Origin: JAVBWI01 sp036677445
GTDB lineage: Bacteria > Bacillota > Clostridia > Christensenellales > CAG-138
Direction of reading: 5' to 3'
Length of the DNA: 64,000 nucleotides
NCBI GenBank assembly: GCA_036677445.1
Contig: JAVBWI010000017.1
Span: 124,001 to 188,000, forward strand
Shown here: piece by piece, positions 26,950 through 35,214 of the stretch
Layout: each line of letters opens with the position of its first letter
Position numbering within the stretch: the first letter of the stretch is position 1
Notes under the pieces: generated by a model
Seen by the model: the letters and a program-made list of their open reading frames with translations, nothing else
The model's database searches: none
Told to the model about the DNA's origin: nothing
Made by a program: the position numbers and the translations under genes

Positions 26950-26976
26950 GACGAAGTTTTACGCCAAAATGTTGCA
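26950..26976 (-). promoter_or_regulatory. ECF-type autoregulatory promoter candidate
   Basis: On the minus strand TGCAAC (26976-26971) and CGTC (26953-26950) are 17 bases apart, like the AAC...CGT layout of ECF promoters. It lies 40 bases before the sigma gene. Confidence 0.55.
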
Positions 26977-27000
26977 GATAAATTGCTATTTTGTACAACA

Positions 27001-27452
27001 AAGAAGGCCGCCCGAAAATAGGCAGCCTCAGGCTGTCGATAAACCCTTGGGGATTCGGGGGCCGCTTTGCAGTTCGCAATGGTCACCATTCTCATACGAG
27101 TGGTACTCCCTTGCTCACCGGCCTTCTTCGTGCCCGGGGCATCCGCAAGCGGATACCCGTTTCGGCCTTCAAACGGTTCACTGAACCGTTTGCTGCCTTT
27201 GGCACCGGCCTCAACCCCGCTTCATCTGCGACGGCCCGCAGGCCTAGTGTCCGAGGCGTCCCCCGCCGAGGACCCACTCTCAGCGCTCGGCTCCGGCTCC
27301 CGGAGGCTTAAGAACCGCCGCCAGTGACATGTGCGGTGGCGCGGAAGGCCTTGCGATGCAAGGCTTTCCTTGCAGGAACAACCGCCCGTGCCGCAGGTAC
27401 AGGTTGTTCCTGTAATCCTCGAAAAAGTGCCGTGGCACTTCTTCGACAAGCT
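27001..27452 (+). repeat. Composite hairpin repeat, family I copy C
   Basis: This gene-free stretch starts like the other copies (CCCTTGGGGATTCGGGGGCC, then a longer insert) and ends with the shared core: GACATGTGCGG, a GGCCTTGC/GCAAGGC hairpin, CAGGAACAACCGCCCGTGCC and the GAAAAAGTGCC hairpin (27420-27449). The insert holds, inverted, the block seen at 11634-11682 in copy B (here about 27229-27283), and an AAACGGTTCA/TGAACCGTTT palindrome. Confidence 0.8.
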
Positions 27453-27455
27453 TAT

Positions 27456-28028
27456 TTATCCGTGATAATACCCCGTTCTTGCGTTGACGGCAACATACGG
27501 TACCTCCGAACCGTCGATGCTGACGTATACCTGATAATAGGTATCCTCTATTAGCTCATACTTGACGATCGTTTCGCCGTAACTCTCGGCGAATGCCGCT
27601 TCAAACATGTCTTTCCAGTTATCCGGAACCGGCGCGTTCTCCGTAATGTATTGGGCAAAGCCCTCAACGTCATCCGCATCCAAGCCGGACGCAATGTATT
27701 CCTGGTACAAGCTTTCCATATCCACCAGATTTAAGAATTCTTCCGTCCAGTGAAGCTTACCGGCTTCCGGCCTGTCGTCCTGCCCGTTCAGAATAAAATC
27801 CTTTGTCTTTTGCGCGATATCCCCAGCCGCTCCCGTTTCGCTTCGGGGCGTGCTGGTCGCCTCTGCGCCCGCCGGGGGAGCGGATGCCTCGTTTTGCGGG
27901 AGCGCCGTCGATTGGGCAGCCTCCGCTTGCGGCGCAGGCGAGGGAACCGTTGCCGGCGTATTCGCAGAACACGCGGTGAATACAAGGATGAAAACAATCA
28001 TGTAAACCAGGAGCTTAAAGCTTTTCAT
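27456..28028 (-). CDS. Lipoprotein of unknown function
   Basis: The 190-residue protein has a signal peptide with lipobox FTAC (Cys near 20), a Pro/Ala/Glu-rich spacer (about 21-70) and a C-terminal globular part ending in an IDGSEVPYVAVNARTGYY beta stretch. It should be anchored on the outer membrane face. It lies upstream of a hairpin repeat that probably ends its transcript. No family recognised. Confidence 0.72.
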   Translation of the reverse strand: MKSFKLLVYMIVFILVFTACSANTPATVPSPAPQAEAAQSTALPQNEASAPPAGAEATSTPRSETGAAGDIAQKTKDFILNGQDDRPEAGKLHWTEEFLNLVDMESLYQEYIASGLDADDVEGFAQYITENAPVPDNWKDMFEAAFAESYGETIVKYELIEDTYYQVYVSIDGSEVPYVAVNARTGYYHG

Positions 28029-28076
28029 GGGATGCGCTGTCCTTTCATTTCAATGGATAATCAGTGTTATTTCGAA

Positions 28077-28529
28077 CTATTCCGCATAGCGCTCATTTTC
28101 TTTTTGTCCGCGGGCGTTGGTGTTGATTTGCCCCCGGTATACCACAAAGCGGCAGAACAGGAACTCCGTTACGAAGTTCATAACCATCGTGATAAACAGC
28201 ACGATGTATTCGTTCCAGCCGATGCCCGTAAGCGCCGCGCCCCACCAGGTGGAAAGCGGCGTGAATACGGCATAATAGCCCAGCACCTTGAGCATCGCCT
28301 TTGGCACGTTGGCAGCCGATTGGAAGGTAAACGCCCTGTTGACCGTAAAATTGTACAGCACGGAAAGCACCAATGCCACAAGATAGCACGGCCAGTAAGG
28401 CCATCCCGTCAATTCGTTGAGCAGGGTAAAGCTCACCGCCTGTATGACCCCTGCGCTGATGGAAAACAATAAGAACTTCACCGCCTGCAATAGGTTTTGC
28501 TTGCGCGTAAGGCGATGCTCCTGTTCCAT
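28077..28529 (-). CDS. GtrA family membrane protein
   Basis: The 150-residue protein has four membrane helices and the GtrA pattern (FLLFSISAGVIQAVSFTLL, VLYNFTVNRAFTF, FCRFVVY). GtrA proteins help move lipid-linked sugars across the membrane for teichoic acid or polysaccharide decoration. The ATG at 28529 has GGGGGAG; the ATG 15 bases upstream does not. No glycosyltransferase partner is next to it. Confidence 0.88.
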   Translation of the reverse strand: MEQEHRLTRKQNLLQAVKFLLFSISAGVIQAVSFTLLNELTGWPYWPCYLVALVLSVLYNFTVNRAFTFQSAANVPKAMLKVLGYYAVFTPLSTWWGAALTGIGWNEYIVLFITMVMNFVTEFLFCRFVVYRGQINTNARGQKENERYAE

Positions 28530-28569
28530 ACTCCGCTCCCCCATTCCAATCGTTTTTTACCGTGATCCC

Positions 28570-28597
28570 ACGCCAACACAGCATAGCGTGTTGGCGT
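28570..28597. repeat. Inverted repeat in the GtrA/E2 divergent gap
   Basis: ACGCCAACAC and GTGTTGGCGT are perfect arms. It lies 40 bases upstream of the GtrA start and may be an operator or part of a repeat. The remainder of the 339-base gap holds the promoter and operators listed next. Confidence 0.4.
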
Positions 28598-28754
28598 ATA
28601 TGCTTTTCACACAGCATAGCACTTTGCGGCATGAAAATACAGAGGTCCGTTCAATTTTAACCGCAGTGTCACAAACAGCGCAGGCGCGCGATGCACTGTA
28701 TTGTGAAAAGCGATTGACACAACCGTTTTTTCTATGAAGTTTACCCGGAATCCC

Positions 28755-28783
28755 TTGACGCGGGCGTATCAAGTTGTTATGAT
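28755..28783 (+). promoter_or_regulatory. Promoter of the 2-oxoacid dehydrogenase operon
   Basis: TTGACG and TATGAT are 17 bases apart, with the E2 start about 86 bases downstream. Confidence 0.65.
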
Positions 28784-28794
28784 ATAGCCATAAT

Positions 28795-28845
28795 AATGAT
28801 TAAAAATATCATTTTTATGCGATAATATAACATCTAATATAACAT
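28795..28845 (+). promoter_or_regulatory. Operator-like repeats in the dehydrogenase leader
   Basis: AATGAT-N7-ATCATT (28795-28813) is a perfect inverted repeat just after the expected transcript start. TAATATAACAT occurs twice with a 12-base period (28823-28833 and 28835-28845). Both lie between promoter and ribosome site, a position suited to a repressor. Confidence 0.5.
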
Positions 28846-28868
28846 TTGTGAAAAAGGAGGCGCGGCGT

Positions 28869-30245
28869 ATGGCGATAGCGGTTATTATGCCCCGGCAGGG
28901 ACAGTCGGTGGAAAGCTGCATCATCACCGAATGGCACAAACAGGTGGGGGATACCGTCCAGGAGGGCGACCCTCTCTTTACTTACGAAACGGATAAGGCA
29001 ACATTTGAGGAAACCGCAAAGGCTTCCGGCACCCTGCTTGCACGGTTCTACGAAGTGGACGACGACGTGCCCTGCCTGTTGAACGTTGCCGTTATCGGCA
29101 CGCCGGGCGAAGATATTTCGGAATTCAACCCCAACGCTGCTGCGGCGCCTATAGACGCCGCACCCGCAAGCGACGCGCCCGTAACCGCGGCGGAGGCGGC
29201 CCCTCCCGCCGTCTCCGCCCCGGCGTCGCCCGAAGCCGCGGAAACGGCGGCCGCCGTTTCGCCCCGCGCCCGCGCCGCCGCGGAGCGTCTGGGCGTGCAG
29301 GCAGACTATGCCGCGCCCACCGGCCCGCACGGCCGCGTAATCGAGCGGGATGTAATCGCGCTCGCGAACTCCGGCGCACGCGCGACCGCCGCCGCACTCG
29401 CCGCAGGCGTACCCGTACAGGGCGGCACCGGCATCGGCGGGCGTTTTTCCACCACCGATATCGCGGCCTATGTACAGCCCGGCGCTGTCGCGGCCGTGGC
29501 AACCGTATCCGTACCCGCCACGGCGGCCGCCGTTCCCGTACCCTCCGCCGCGGACTATGAAGACGTCAAGCTCACCAACATCCGCAAATCCATCGCGCGC
29601 AGCATGCACAACAGCCTCGCGTCCATGGCGCAGCTCACGCACAGCTCCTCGTTCGACGCTTCGGCCATACTCGCACTGCGCAAGCAGCTCAAGGCCGCGC
29701 CCGAGCAGTTGGGCCTGCCCAACATCACCCTCAACGATATTTTGCTGTATGCCTGCTCGCGCGTACTGCCGCGCCACCGCGACCTCAACGCGCATTTTCT
29801 GGAAGATAAAATGCGCTACTTCCACCATGTCCATCTCGGCATGGCGGTGGATACCCCGCGCGGTTTGCTCGTGCCCACCCTATTCAACGCGGACCTCAAG
29901 AGCCTGCGCGAGATCGCCGAAGAAAGCAAGGCTTTGGCAAAAGCCGCGCAGGAAGGCTCCATCAGCCCCGATCTTTTGACCGGCGCTACATTCACAATTT
30001 CCAACCTCGGCGCATTGGGCGTGGAGAGCTTTACCCCCGTTATCAACCCGCCGCAGACCGCCATACTCGGCGTGTGCAGCATCGTGGAGCGCGTGCGCAC
30101 CGTGGACGGGCAGCTTCGCGCTTACCCCGCCATGGGGCTCTCGCTCACCTACGACCACCGCGCGGTGGACGGCGCGCCCGCCGCACGCTTCGCGCAGGAT
30201 TTGGCGACGATGCTTGAGAACTTCACCACGCTGCTGATAGGCTGA
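28869..30245 (+). CDS. 2-oxoacid dehydrogenase complex E2 (dihydrolipoyl acyltransferase)
   Basis: The 458-residue protein has one lipoyl domain with lipoyl-lysine K43 (ETDKATFEE), an Ala/Pro-rich linker, an E3-binding domain near 130-165 (SPRARAAAERLGV, GPHGRVIERDV), another linker, and the catalytic domain ending with H430 and D434 (YDHRAVDG). It moves acyl groups from lipoyl arms to CoA and is the core of the complex made with the E3 and E1 that follow. AAAGGAGG sets the ATG at 28869. Pyruvate, acetoin or branched-chain oxoacids remain possible substrates. Confidence 0.92.
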   Translation: MAIAVIMPRQGQSVESCIITEWHKQVGDTVQEGDPLFTYETDKATFEETAKASGTLLARFYEVDDDVPCLLNVAVIGTPGEDISEFNPNAAAAPIDAAPASDAPVTAAEAAPPAVSAPASPEAAETAAAVSPRARAAAERLGVQADYAAPTGPHGRVIERDVIALANSGARATAAALAAGVPVQGGTGIGGRFSTTDIAAYVQPGAVAAVATVSVPATAAAVPVPSAADYEDVKLTNIRKSIARSMHNSLASMAQLTHSSSFDASAILALRKQLKAAPEQLGLPNITLNDILLYACSRVLPRHRDLNAHFLEDKMRYFHHVHLGMAVDTPRGLLVPTLFNADLKSLREIAEESKALAKAAQEGSISPDLLTGATFTISNLGALGVESFTPVINPPQTAILGVCSIVERVRTVDGQLRAYPAMGLSLTYDHRAVDGAPAARFAQDLATMLENFTTLLIG

Positions 30246-30278
30246 TCGACATACCAATCAACAAGGAGGAACTACCCC

Positions 30279-31646
30279 ATGCTATATGACCTCATCGTGC
30301 TGGGCGGAGGCCCGGCGGGGTATCTCGCAAGCGAGCGCGCGGGGCACGCGGGGCTTAGCGTACTGTGCATCGAGCAGCGCAGCGTGGGCGGCGTGTGCCT
30401 GAACGAAGGCTGCATCCCCACCAAAACGCTGCTGTATTCGGCAAAGCTGTTTTCCGGCGCCGCACACGGCGAAAAGTACGGCGTCAAAGCGGAGGGGATA
30501 ACCCTCGACCACGCGAAGGTCGTTGCCCGCAAGGATAAAGTCGTCAAGACTCTGGTTTCCGGCGTAAAGGCAGCGCTCAAGGCAAACGGCGTCACACTGG
30601 TGGAAGCCGCGGGTGTCATCACAGGCAAAACGCCGGAAGGATACACCGTATCGGCAAACGGCGAAGCCTACACGGGCAAGCGGCTCCTGATCGCTACCGG
30701 CTCGGGCCCGGCGGTGCCGCCCATCCCCGGTTTAAAGGAAGGCCTTCAAAGCGGCTTTGTCATGACCAACCGCGAAACGCTGGAATTAAAAGAAAAGCCC
30801 GCAAAGCTGGTCGTGGTCGGCGGCGGCGTGATCGGGCTGGAGATGGCTTCCTACTTCAACGCCATCGGCTCGGAAGTCACCGTCATCGAAATGCTGGACC
30901 ATATCGCGGGCGAAAACGACCCGGAACTGGTCACGATACTGCAAAAGGGCTATGAAAAGAAGGGCATGGTGTTCCGCCTTTCCGCCCGTGTGACGGAAAT
31001 CACGCCCGACGGCGTGAAGTACGAGAAGGACGGCAAGGCCGAATTCGCTCCCGCGGATAAGGTGCTTTTATCCATCGGCCGCAGGGCGAACACCAAGGAT
31101 ATCGGCCTGGAGAGCATCCATGTGCTCACCGAGCGCGGCGCCATCGTCACCGACGCGCACATGAAAACCAACATCCCGGAGGTCTATGCCGCGGGCGACG
31201 TCAACGGCAAATCCATGCTGGCGCACACCGCCTACCGCGAAGCGGAAGTGGCCGTGAATAACATGCTGGGCAAGCGCGACACCATGCGCTACACCTCCAT
31301 CCCCGGTGTGCTCTACACCAACCCCGAGCTTTCGAGCGTAGGCGAAACGGAGTTCACCGCCCGCGCAAAGGGCATGGATGTAGATATCGTCAAAATCCCC
31401 ATGCGCTTTTCCGGCAGGTACCTCGCGGAAAACGAGGGCGGGGACGGCATCTGCAAACTGGTGATCGATAAAAAGAAAAAGATACTCCTCGGCGCGCAAG
31501 CGCTTTCTAACTATTCCTCCGAGTTCATCGTCGCCGCGGGCACGTTCATCGAACTGGAGCTGACGCTGGACGATATCAAGGAAATCGTGTTCCCGCACCC
31601 GACGGTCGCGGAGATACTGCGCGAGGCAGTATTTCAATATAAGTAA
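30279..31646 (+). CDS. lpdA: Dihydrolipoyl dehydrogenase (E3)
   Basis: The 455-residue flavoprotein has the FAD motif GGGPAGYLASE, redox disulfide C40-LNEG-C45, the NAD motif VVGGGVIGLEMA and the catalytic FPHPTVAEI near the end. It reoxidises the lipoyl groups of E2 with NAD. It has no lipoyl domain of its own. AAGGAGG precedes the ATG, 33 bases after the E2 stop. Confidence 0.95.
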   Translation: MLYDLIVLGGGPAGYLASERAGHAGLSVLCIEQRSVGGVCLNEGCIPTKTLLYSAKLFSGAAHGEKYGVKAEGITLDHAKVVARKDKVVKTLVSGVKAALKANGVTLVEAAGVITGKTPEGYTVSANGEAYTGKRLLIATGSGPAVPPIPGLKEGLQSGFVMTNRETLELKEKPAKLVVVGGGVIGLEMASYFNAIGSEVTVIEMLDHIAGENDPELVTILQKGYEKKGMVFRLSARVTEITPDGVKYEKDGKAEFAPADKVLLSIGRRANTKDIGLESIHVLTERGAIVTDAHMKTNIPEVYAAGDVNGKSMLAHTAYREAEVAVNNMLGKRDTMRYTSIPGVLYTNPELSSVGETEFTARAKGMDVDIVKIPMRFSGRYLAENEGGDGICKLVIDKKKKILLGAQALSNYSSEFIVAAGTFIELELTLDDIKEIVFPHPTVAEILREAVFQYK

Positions 31647-31677
31647 TTTCGCAAAAACGGGGAACTCCATATTTTCC

Positions 31678-31755
31678 AAAGCGACGCAGTCGCTTTGATA
31701 TAGGGTTTCCAAAGGGACATGTCCCTTTTGGCGGAGGTTTGGGGGCAGAGCCCCC
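31678..31755. repeat. Short hairpin repeat, family III copy 1
   Basis: Three hairpins lie in a row: AAAGCGACG-CAG-TCGCTTT, AAAGGGACATGTCCCTTT (31711-31728) and GGGGGC-AGA-GCCCCC (31741-31755). The last two recur in inverted order at 40341-40384. They sit between E3 and E1 and could lower E1 expression. Confidence 0.65.
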
Positions 31756-31819
31756 AACGTACTGCCAACTAACAAATTAAGGCGATAACAGCCAGCAATG
31801 ATTTTAAGGAGAAAGCACC

Positions 31820-34282
31820 ATGACGAAATCCCTGTTCGTATCCCCGCAGGATGTGCGCAAGCCGGGCACGCTCCACTTTGAGGATATCCCGGTCAATACC
31901 TACCAAAAGACTGTCAAGGATGAAAAGAAAAACTTCACCAAAGAGGAGTTTTTGCACATATTCCGCGATATGTGCTATATCCGCGAGTTTGAGACAATGC
32001 TCAACCTCATCAAGACCACCAACGAATACGCGGGCGTGTCGTACAACCACCCCGGCCCCGCGCATTTGGGCATCGGGCAGGAAGCGGCGTATGTCGGCGG
32101 CGCGTTCCACCTGACGCTGGACGATTACACGTTCGGCTCGCACAGAAGCCACGGCGAAATACTCGCAAAAGGCCTGCGCGCCATTGAGATACTCAGCGAC
32201 GACGAACTCATGAAGATCATGGTTGAGTTCTTCGGCGGCAAAACGCTCGCAGCCATACAGGCAAGCAAATCCGTCAAGGAAACCGGTCGCGACTTCCTGC
32301 TTTACGGCATGATGTGCGAAACCTTCGCGCGCGAGAACGGCTTCAACAAGGGCCTGGGCGGCTCCATGCACGCGTTCTTTACGCCCTTTGGCATTTACCC
32401 CAACAACGCGATCGTGGGCGGCAGCGGCACCATATCGGTAGGCAGCGCGCTGTACAAGCTCATCAACAAAAAGCCCGGCGTCGTGGTCTGCAACATCGGC
32501 GACGGCTCGACCGCCTGCGGCCCGGTGTGGGAGGGTATGATGGTATCCGCCATGGAGCAGTGCAAGTCGCTCTGGGGCAAGGATGGCGGCGGCGTGCCCA
32601 TACTCTTCCACATCAACGACAACTTCTACGGCATGGGCGGCCAGACGATGGGCGAAACGATGGGGTACGGCATGGTCGCGCGCATCGCCGCGGGCATATG
32701 CCCCTCGCAGATGTACGCCGAGCGCGTGGACGGTTACAACCCGCTCGCGGTCATCGACGCGTACAAGCGCAAGCTGCCGCTCGCGAAGAAGGACGGCCCC
32801 GTGCTGCTGGACGTCGTTACCTACCGCGTTTCCGGTCATTCCCCTTCGGATTCCTCCAGCTACCGCACCAAGGAAGAGGTCGCGGCGTGGGAAGAAGCGG
32901 ATTCCATCGTATCCTTCGGCAAGCAGCTTGTGGAGGCGGGCGTTTGCAAGGAGGCGGATCTTGACTCCATCTGGGCGACGGTGAAGGAGGATATGCTCCG
33001 CAACCTGAAGCTCGCCATAGACGATAAGATCTCCCCGCGCATCGATATTTTCGGCGCGGAGAGCAACTTTATCGGCGACCTGATGTTTTCCAACGGGCAT
33101 GTGCCCAACCTGGAACCCGGCCGTGCGCCCGAAGTGCTCTGCCCCAAGGAAGAATGCCCCCGCGTGCAGCAGCTCGCGAAAAAGGAGCGCTTCGCGTTTG
33201 ACGCGAACGGCAAGCCGGTCTCCAAGAACAGGCTCTACCAACTGCGCGACGGCATCGCCGAGCCTATCATCAACAAATACTACGAGGACCCGACGCTCGC
33301 CTCCTTCGGCGAGGACGTGCGCGACTGGGGCGGCGCGTTCGCGGTATACCGCGGCATGACGGAGGCTATACCGTACCATCGCCTGTTCAATACGCCCATC
33401 GCGGAAGCGGGCATCGTGGGCGCGGCGGTGGGCTACGCAATGTCCGGCGGGCGCGCCATCGCGGAGCTGATGTACTGCGACTTTTTAGGCCGCGCGGGCG
33501 ACGAAATATTCAACCAGCTAAGTAAGTGGCAGTCTATGTCCGCGGGCATGCTCAAAATGCCGGTGGTGCTGCGCATGAGCGTCGGCTCCAAGTACGGCGC
33601 GCAGCACAGCCAGGATTGGTCCGCGCTCACGGCGCATATCCCCGGCCTCAAGGTCGTGTTCCCGGCCACGCCGTATGACGCGAAGGGCCTGATGCAGGCG
33701 GCATTGAACGGCACCGACCCCGTGATATTCCTCGAAAGCCAGCGCATTTACGATATCGGCGAGCAGTTCCATGCGGGCGGCGTGCCGGCGGAAGAATACG
33801 AAATTGCCTTCGGCGACCCGGACGTCAAGCGCCAGGGTTCGGATGTCACCATACTCTCCATCGGCGCCACGCTGTACCGCGTAACGAAGGCGGCGGATAT
33901 TCTGCAGGAGAAGTACGGCGTTTCCGCCGAGATCATCGACGCAAGAAGCCTCGTGCCCTTCAATTACGAAAAGGTCATCGAGAGCGTGAAGAAAACAGGC
34001 CGCATCATTGTCACCGGCGACGCTTGCGAGCGCAACTCCTTCATGCGCAACCTGGCCAGCAACATCACCGAGCTGTGCTTCGATTACCTCGACGCGCCCC
34101 CGGTGGTCGTGGGCGCCAAGAACTGGATCACCCCCGCGCACGAGCTGGAAGACGCCTTCTTCCCGCAGCCGGAATGGATTGTGGACTTTATCCACGAGCG
34201 CATGCTGCCCTTACCCGGCCACACCGTGAAACACAACTGCACCGAGCTCGAGCAGATACGGGAAAACAAGCTGGGCATATAA
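31820..34282 (+). CDS. Fused E1 alpha-beta subunit of a 2-oxoacid dehydrogenase
   Basis: The 820-residue protein joins an alpha part (about 1-440) with the thiamine diphosphate motif GDGSTACGP...HINDN, and a beta part (about 470-800) with TPIAEAGIVGAAVGYAMSG and the C-terminal transketolase domain (SIGATLYRVTKAADIL). In most bacteria of the pyruvate/acetoin/branched-chain group the two are separate genes. It decarboxylates the 2-oxoacid and loads the lipoyl arm of E2. AAGGAG lies before the ATG. The fusion and the E2-E3-E1 order are unusual. Confidence 0.9.
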   Translation: MTKSLFVSPQDVRKPGTLHFEDIPVNTYQKTVKDEKKNFTKEEFLHIFRDMCYIREFETMLNLIKTTNEYAGVSYNHPGPAHLGIGQEAAYVGGAFHLTLDDYTFGSHRSHGEILAKGLRAIEILSDDELMKIMVEFFGGKTLAAIQASKSVKETGRDFLLYGMMCETFARENGFNKGLGGSMHAFFTPFGIYPNNAIVGGSGTISVGSALYKLINKKPGVVVCNIGDGSTACGPVWEGMMVSAMEQCKSLWGKDGGGVPILFHINDNFYGMGGQTMGETMGYGMVARIAAGICPSQMYAERVDGYNPLAVIDAYKRKLPLAKKDGPVLLDVVTYRVSGHSPSDSSSYRTKEEVAAWEEADSIVSFGKQLVEAGVCKEADLDSIWATVKEDMLRNLKLAIDDKISPRIDIFGAESNFIGDLMFSNGHVPNLEPGRAPEVLCPKEECPRVQQLAKKERFAFDANGKPVSKNRLYQLRDGIAEPIINKYYEDPTLASFGEDVRDWGGAFAVYRGMTEAIPYHRLFNTPIAEAGIVGAAVGYAMSGGRAIAELMYCDFLGRAGDEIFNQLSKWQSMSAGMLKMPVVLRMSVGSKYGAQHSQDWSALTAHIPGLKVVFPATPYDAKGLMQAALNGTDPVIFLESQRIYDIGEQFHAGGVPAEEYEIAFGDPDVKRQGSDVTILSIGATLYRVTKAADILQEKYGVSAEIIDARSLVPFNYEKVIESVKKTGRIIVTGDACERNSFMRNLASNITELCFDYLDAPPVVVGAKNWITPAHELEDAFFPQPEWIVDFIHERMLPLPGHTVKHNCTELEQIRENKLGI

Positions 34283-34339
34283 TCTTTAATAGTTTTTGTG
34301 GCAGGAATGCATAATAAGCGCGCTTCTGCAACAAAACCA

Positions 34340-34374
34340 AAAGGCTTCGTCCCTTTACGGGGCGGAGCCTTTTT
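34340..34374 (+). terminator. Terminator of the dehydrogenase operon
   Basis: AAAGGCTTCGTCCC pairs with GGGGCGGAGCCTTT and is followed by further T residues. Confidence 0.8.
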
Positions 34375-34423
34375 CTAGGCAGGCTGCTTCAACGGGTCCG
34401 TGCATAATGGGAAGCCGAATGAT

Positions 34424-34870
34424 TCATCCGTGGTTTCCGCTAGCCTTTTTATTTGGTTTTCGCTTAATCAGCAACAGCTTTTCCATATCCGGAAACAGCG
34501 ATGTATCTGTTAATTCAAACAGCATCCACTTTCCATCGTGGTAGGTCGTAGAGTCATCGTAAACCCGTTGTACTTCTATCGAATACTCGTTTCTATTTGC
34601 TTCGAATTTTGCTCTCTCATCCTGACCGAATATAATCATAATGCCAAACACGCTTTCTCTTGCGTATAAAGCGCATAGTGTCTTACCGCCTCTGCGATAC
34701 TTACACTCATATGTCCACCTTTTACCGCCGCTATTCCAAAGGCATTCCATATCATATTTTGATTCAATCAAATCCCTTAGCTTACTCCATACTTCAAACA
34801 ATGGTTGCCCGATTAGAACAATCATTTGTTCATTCGTCGGTATTTCCTGGAGCACGGCGCATTCCTCCAT
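34424..34870 (-). CDS. DUF3788 family protein
   Basis: The 148-residue protein has a layout like that of DUF3788 (FEVWSKLRDLIESKYDMECLW, KRWTYECKYRRGGKTLCALY). No signal or membrane helix. The ribosome site before the ATG at 34870 is poor. The DNA is AT-richer than the neighbouring operon, so it may be acquired. Function unknown in the family. Confidence 0.75.
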   Translation of the reverse strand: MEECAVLQEIPTNEQMIVLIGQPLFEVWSKLRDLIESKYDMECLWNSGGKRWTYECKYRRGGKTLCALYARESVFGIMIIFGQDERAKFEANRNEYSIEVQRVYDDSTTYHDGKWMLFELTDTSLFPDMEKLLLIKRKPNKKASGNHG

Positions 34871-35061
34871 TTCATAGTTTTCTATTTATAAAACATTTTC
34901 CTCGGTTAAGAAAATCCCATGTGTCAACTATACCATAATATGGGCGGAACAAGTTCTTAAATTTTGAAAATACATCGCTCTGTTGTCAGCTCGATGCAAA
35001 AGAATATCAAATAATACGGCTTAAGCGTATCAACTGCATATTTTGCTTTACGCCTTCTACG

Positions 35062-35090
35062 TTGCTGATTTGATGTAATCCGGTTATACT
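35062..35090 (+). promoter_or_regulatory. Promoter of the diguanylate cyclase gene
   Basis: TTGCTG and TATACT are 17 bases apart. The expected leader is about 120 bases; I looked for a c-di-GMP riboswitch in it and see none. The rest of the 34871-35214 gap is AT-rich and shows nothing else. Confidence 0.5.
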
Positions 35091-35214
35091 TTATTATGAA
35101 AGCCTTAAATTGGTTCTCCTGCGCCTAGCGTGGCACGAAGCGCTAAAATACTGCTTCGGAATAGAATTGCTTTTTTCACTCGAATTACAATCGTTGGCCC
35201 TGAGGGAGTGGTAC

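Noticed and set aside
27001..27455. Short open frames inside the intergenic repeats
   Set aside because: They have no ribosome sites and are explained by the repeat sequence itself.
28815..29834. A 339-codon Gly-rich frame opposite the E2 gene
   Set aside because: The glycine runs are the reverse reading of the Ala/Pro linker of E2.
31769..33379. A 536-codon open frame opposite the E1 gene
   Set aside because: It lies antisense to a clearly identified fused E1 protein. GC-rich codon use leaves long open frames on the other strand; there is no ribosome site or known family.
35091..35214. c-di-GMP riboswitch before the diguanylate cyclase
   Set aside because: The leader lacks the conserved GEMM core; only a weak stem can be drawn.
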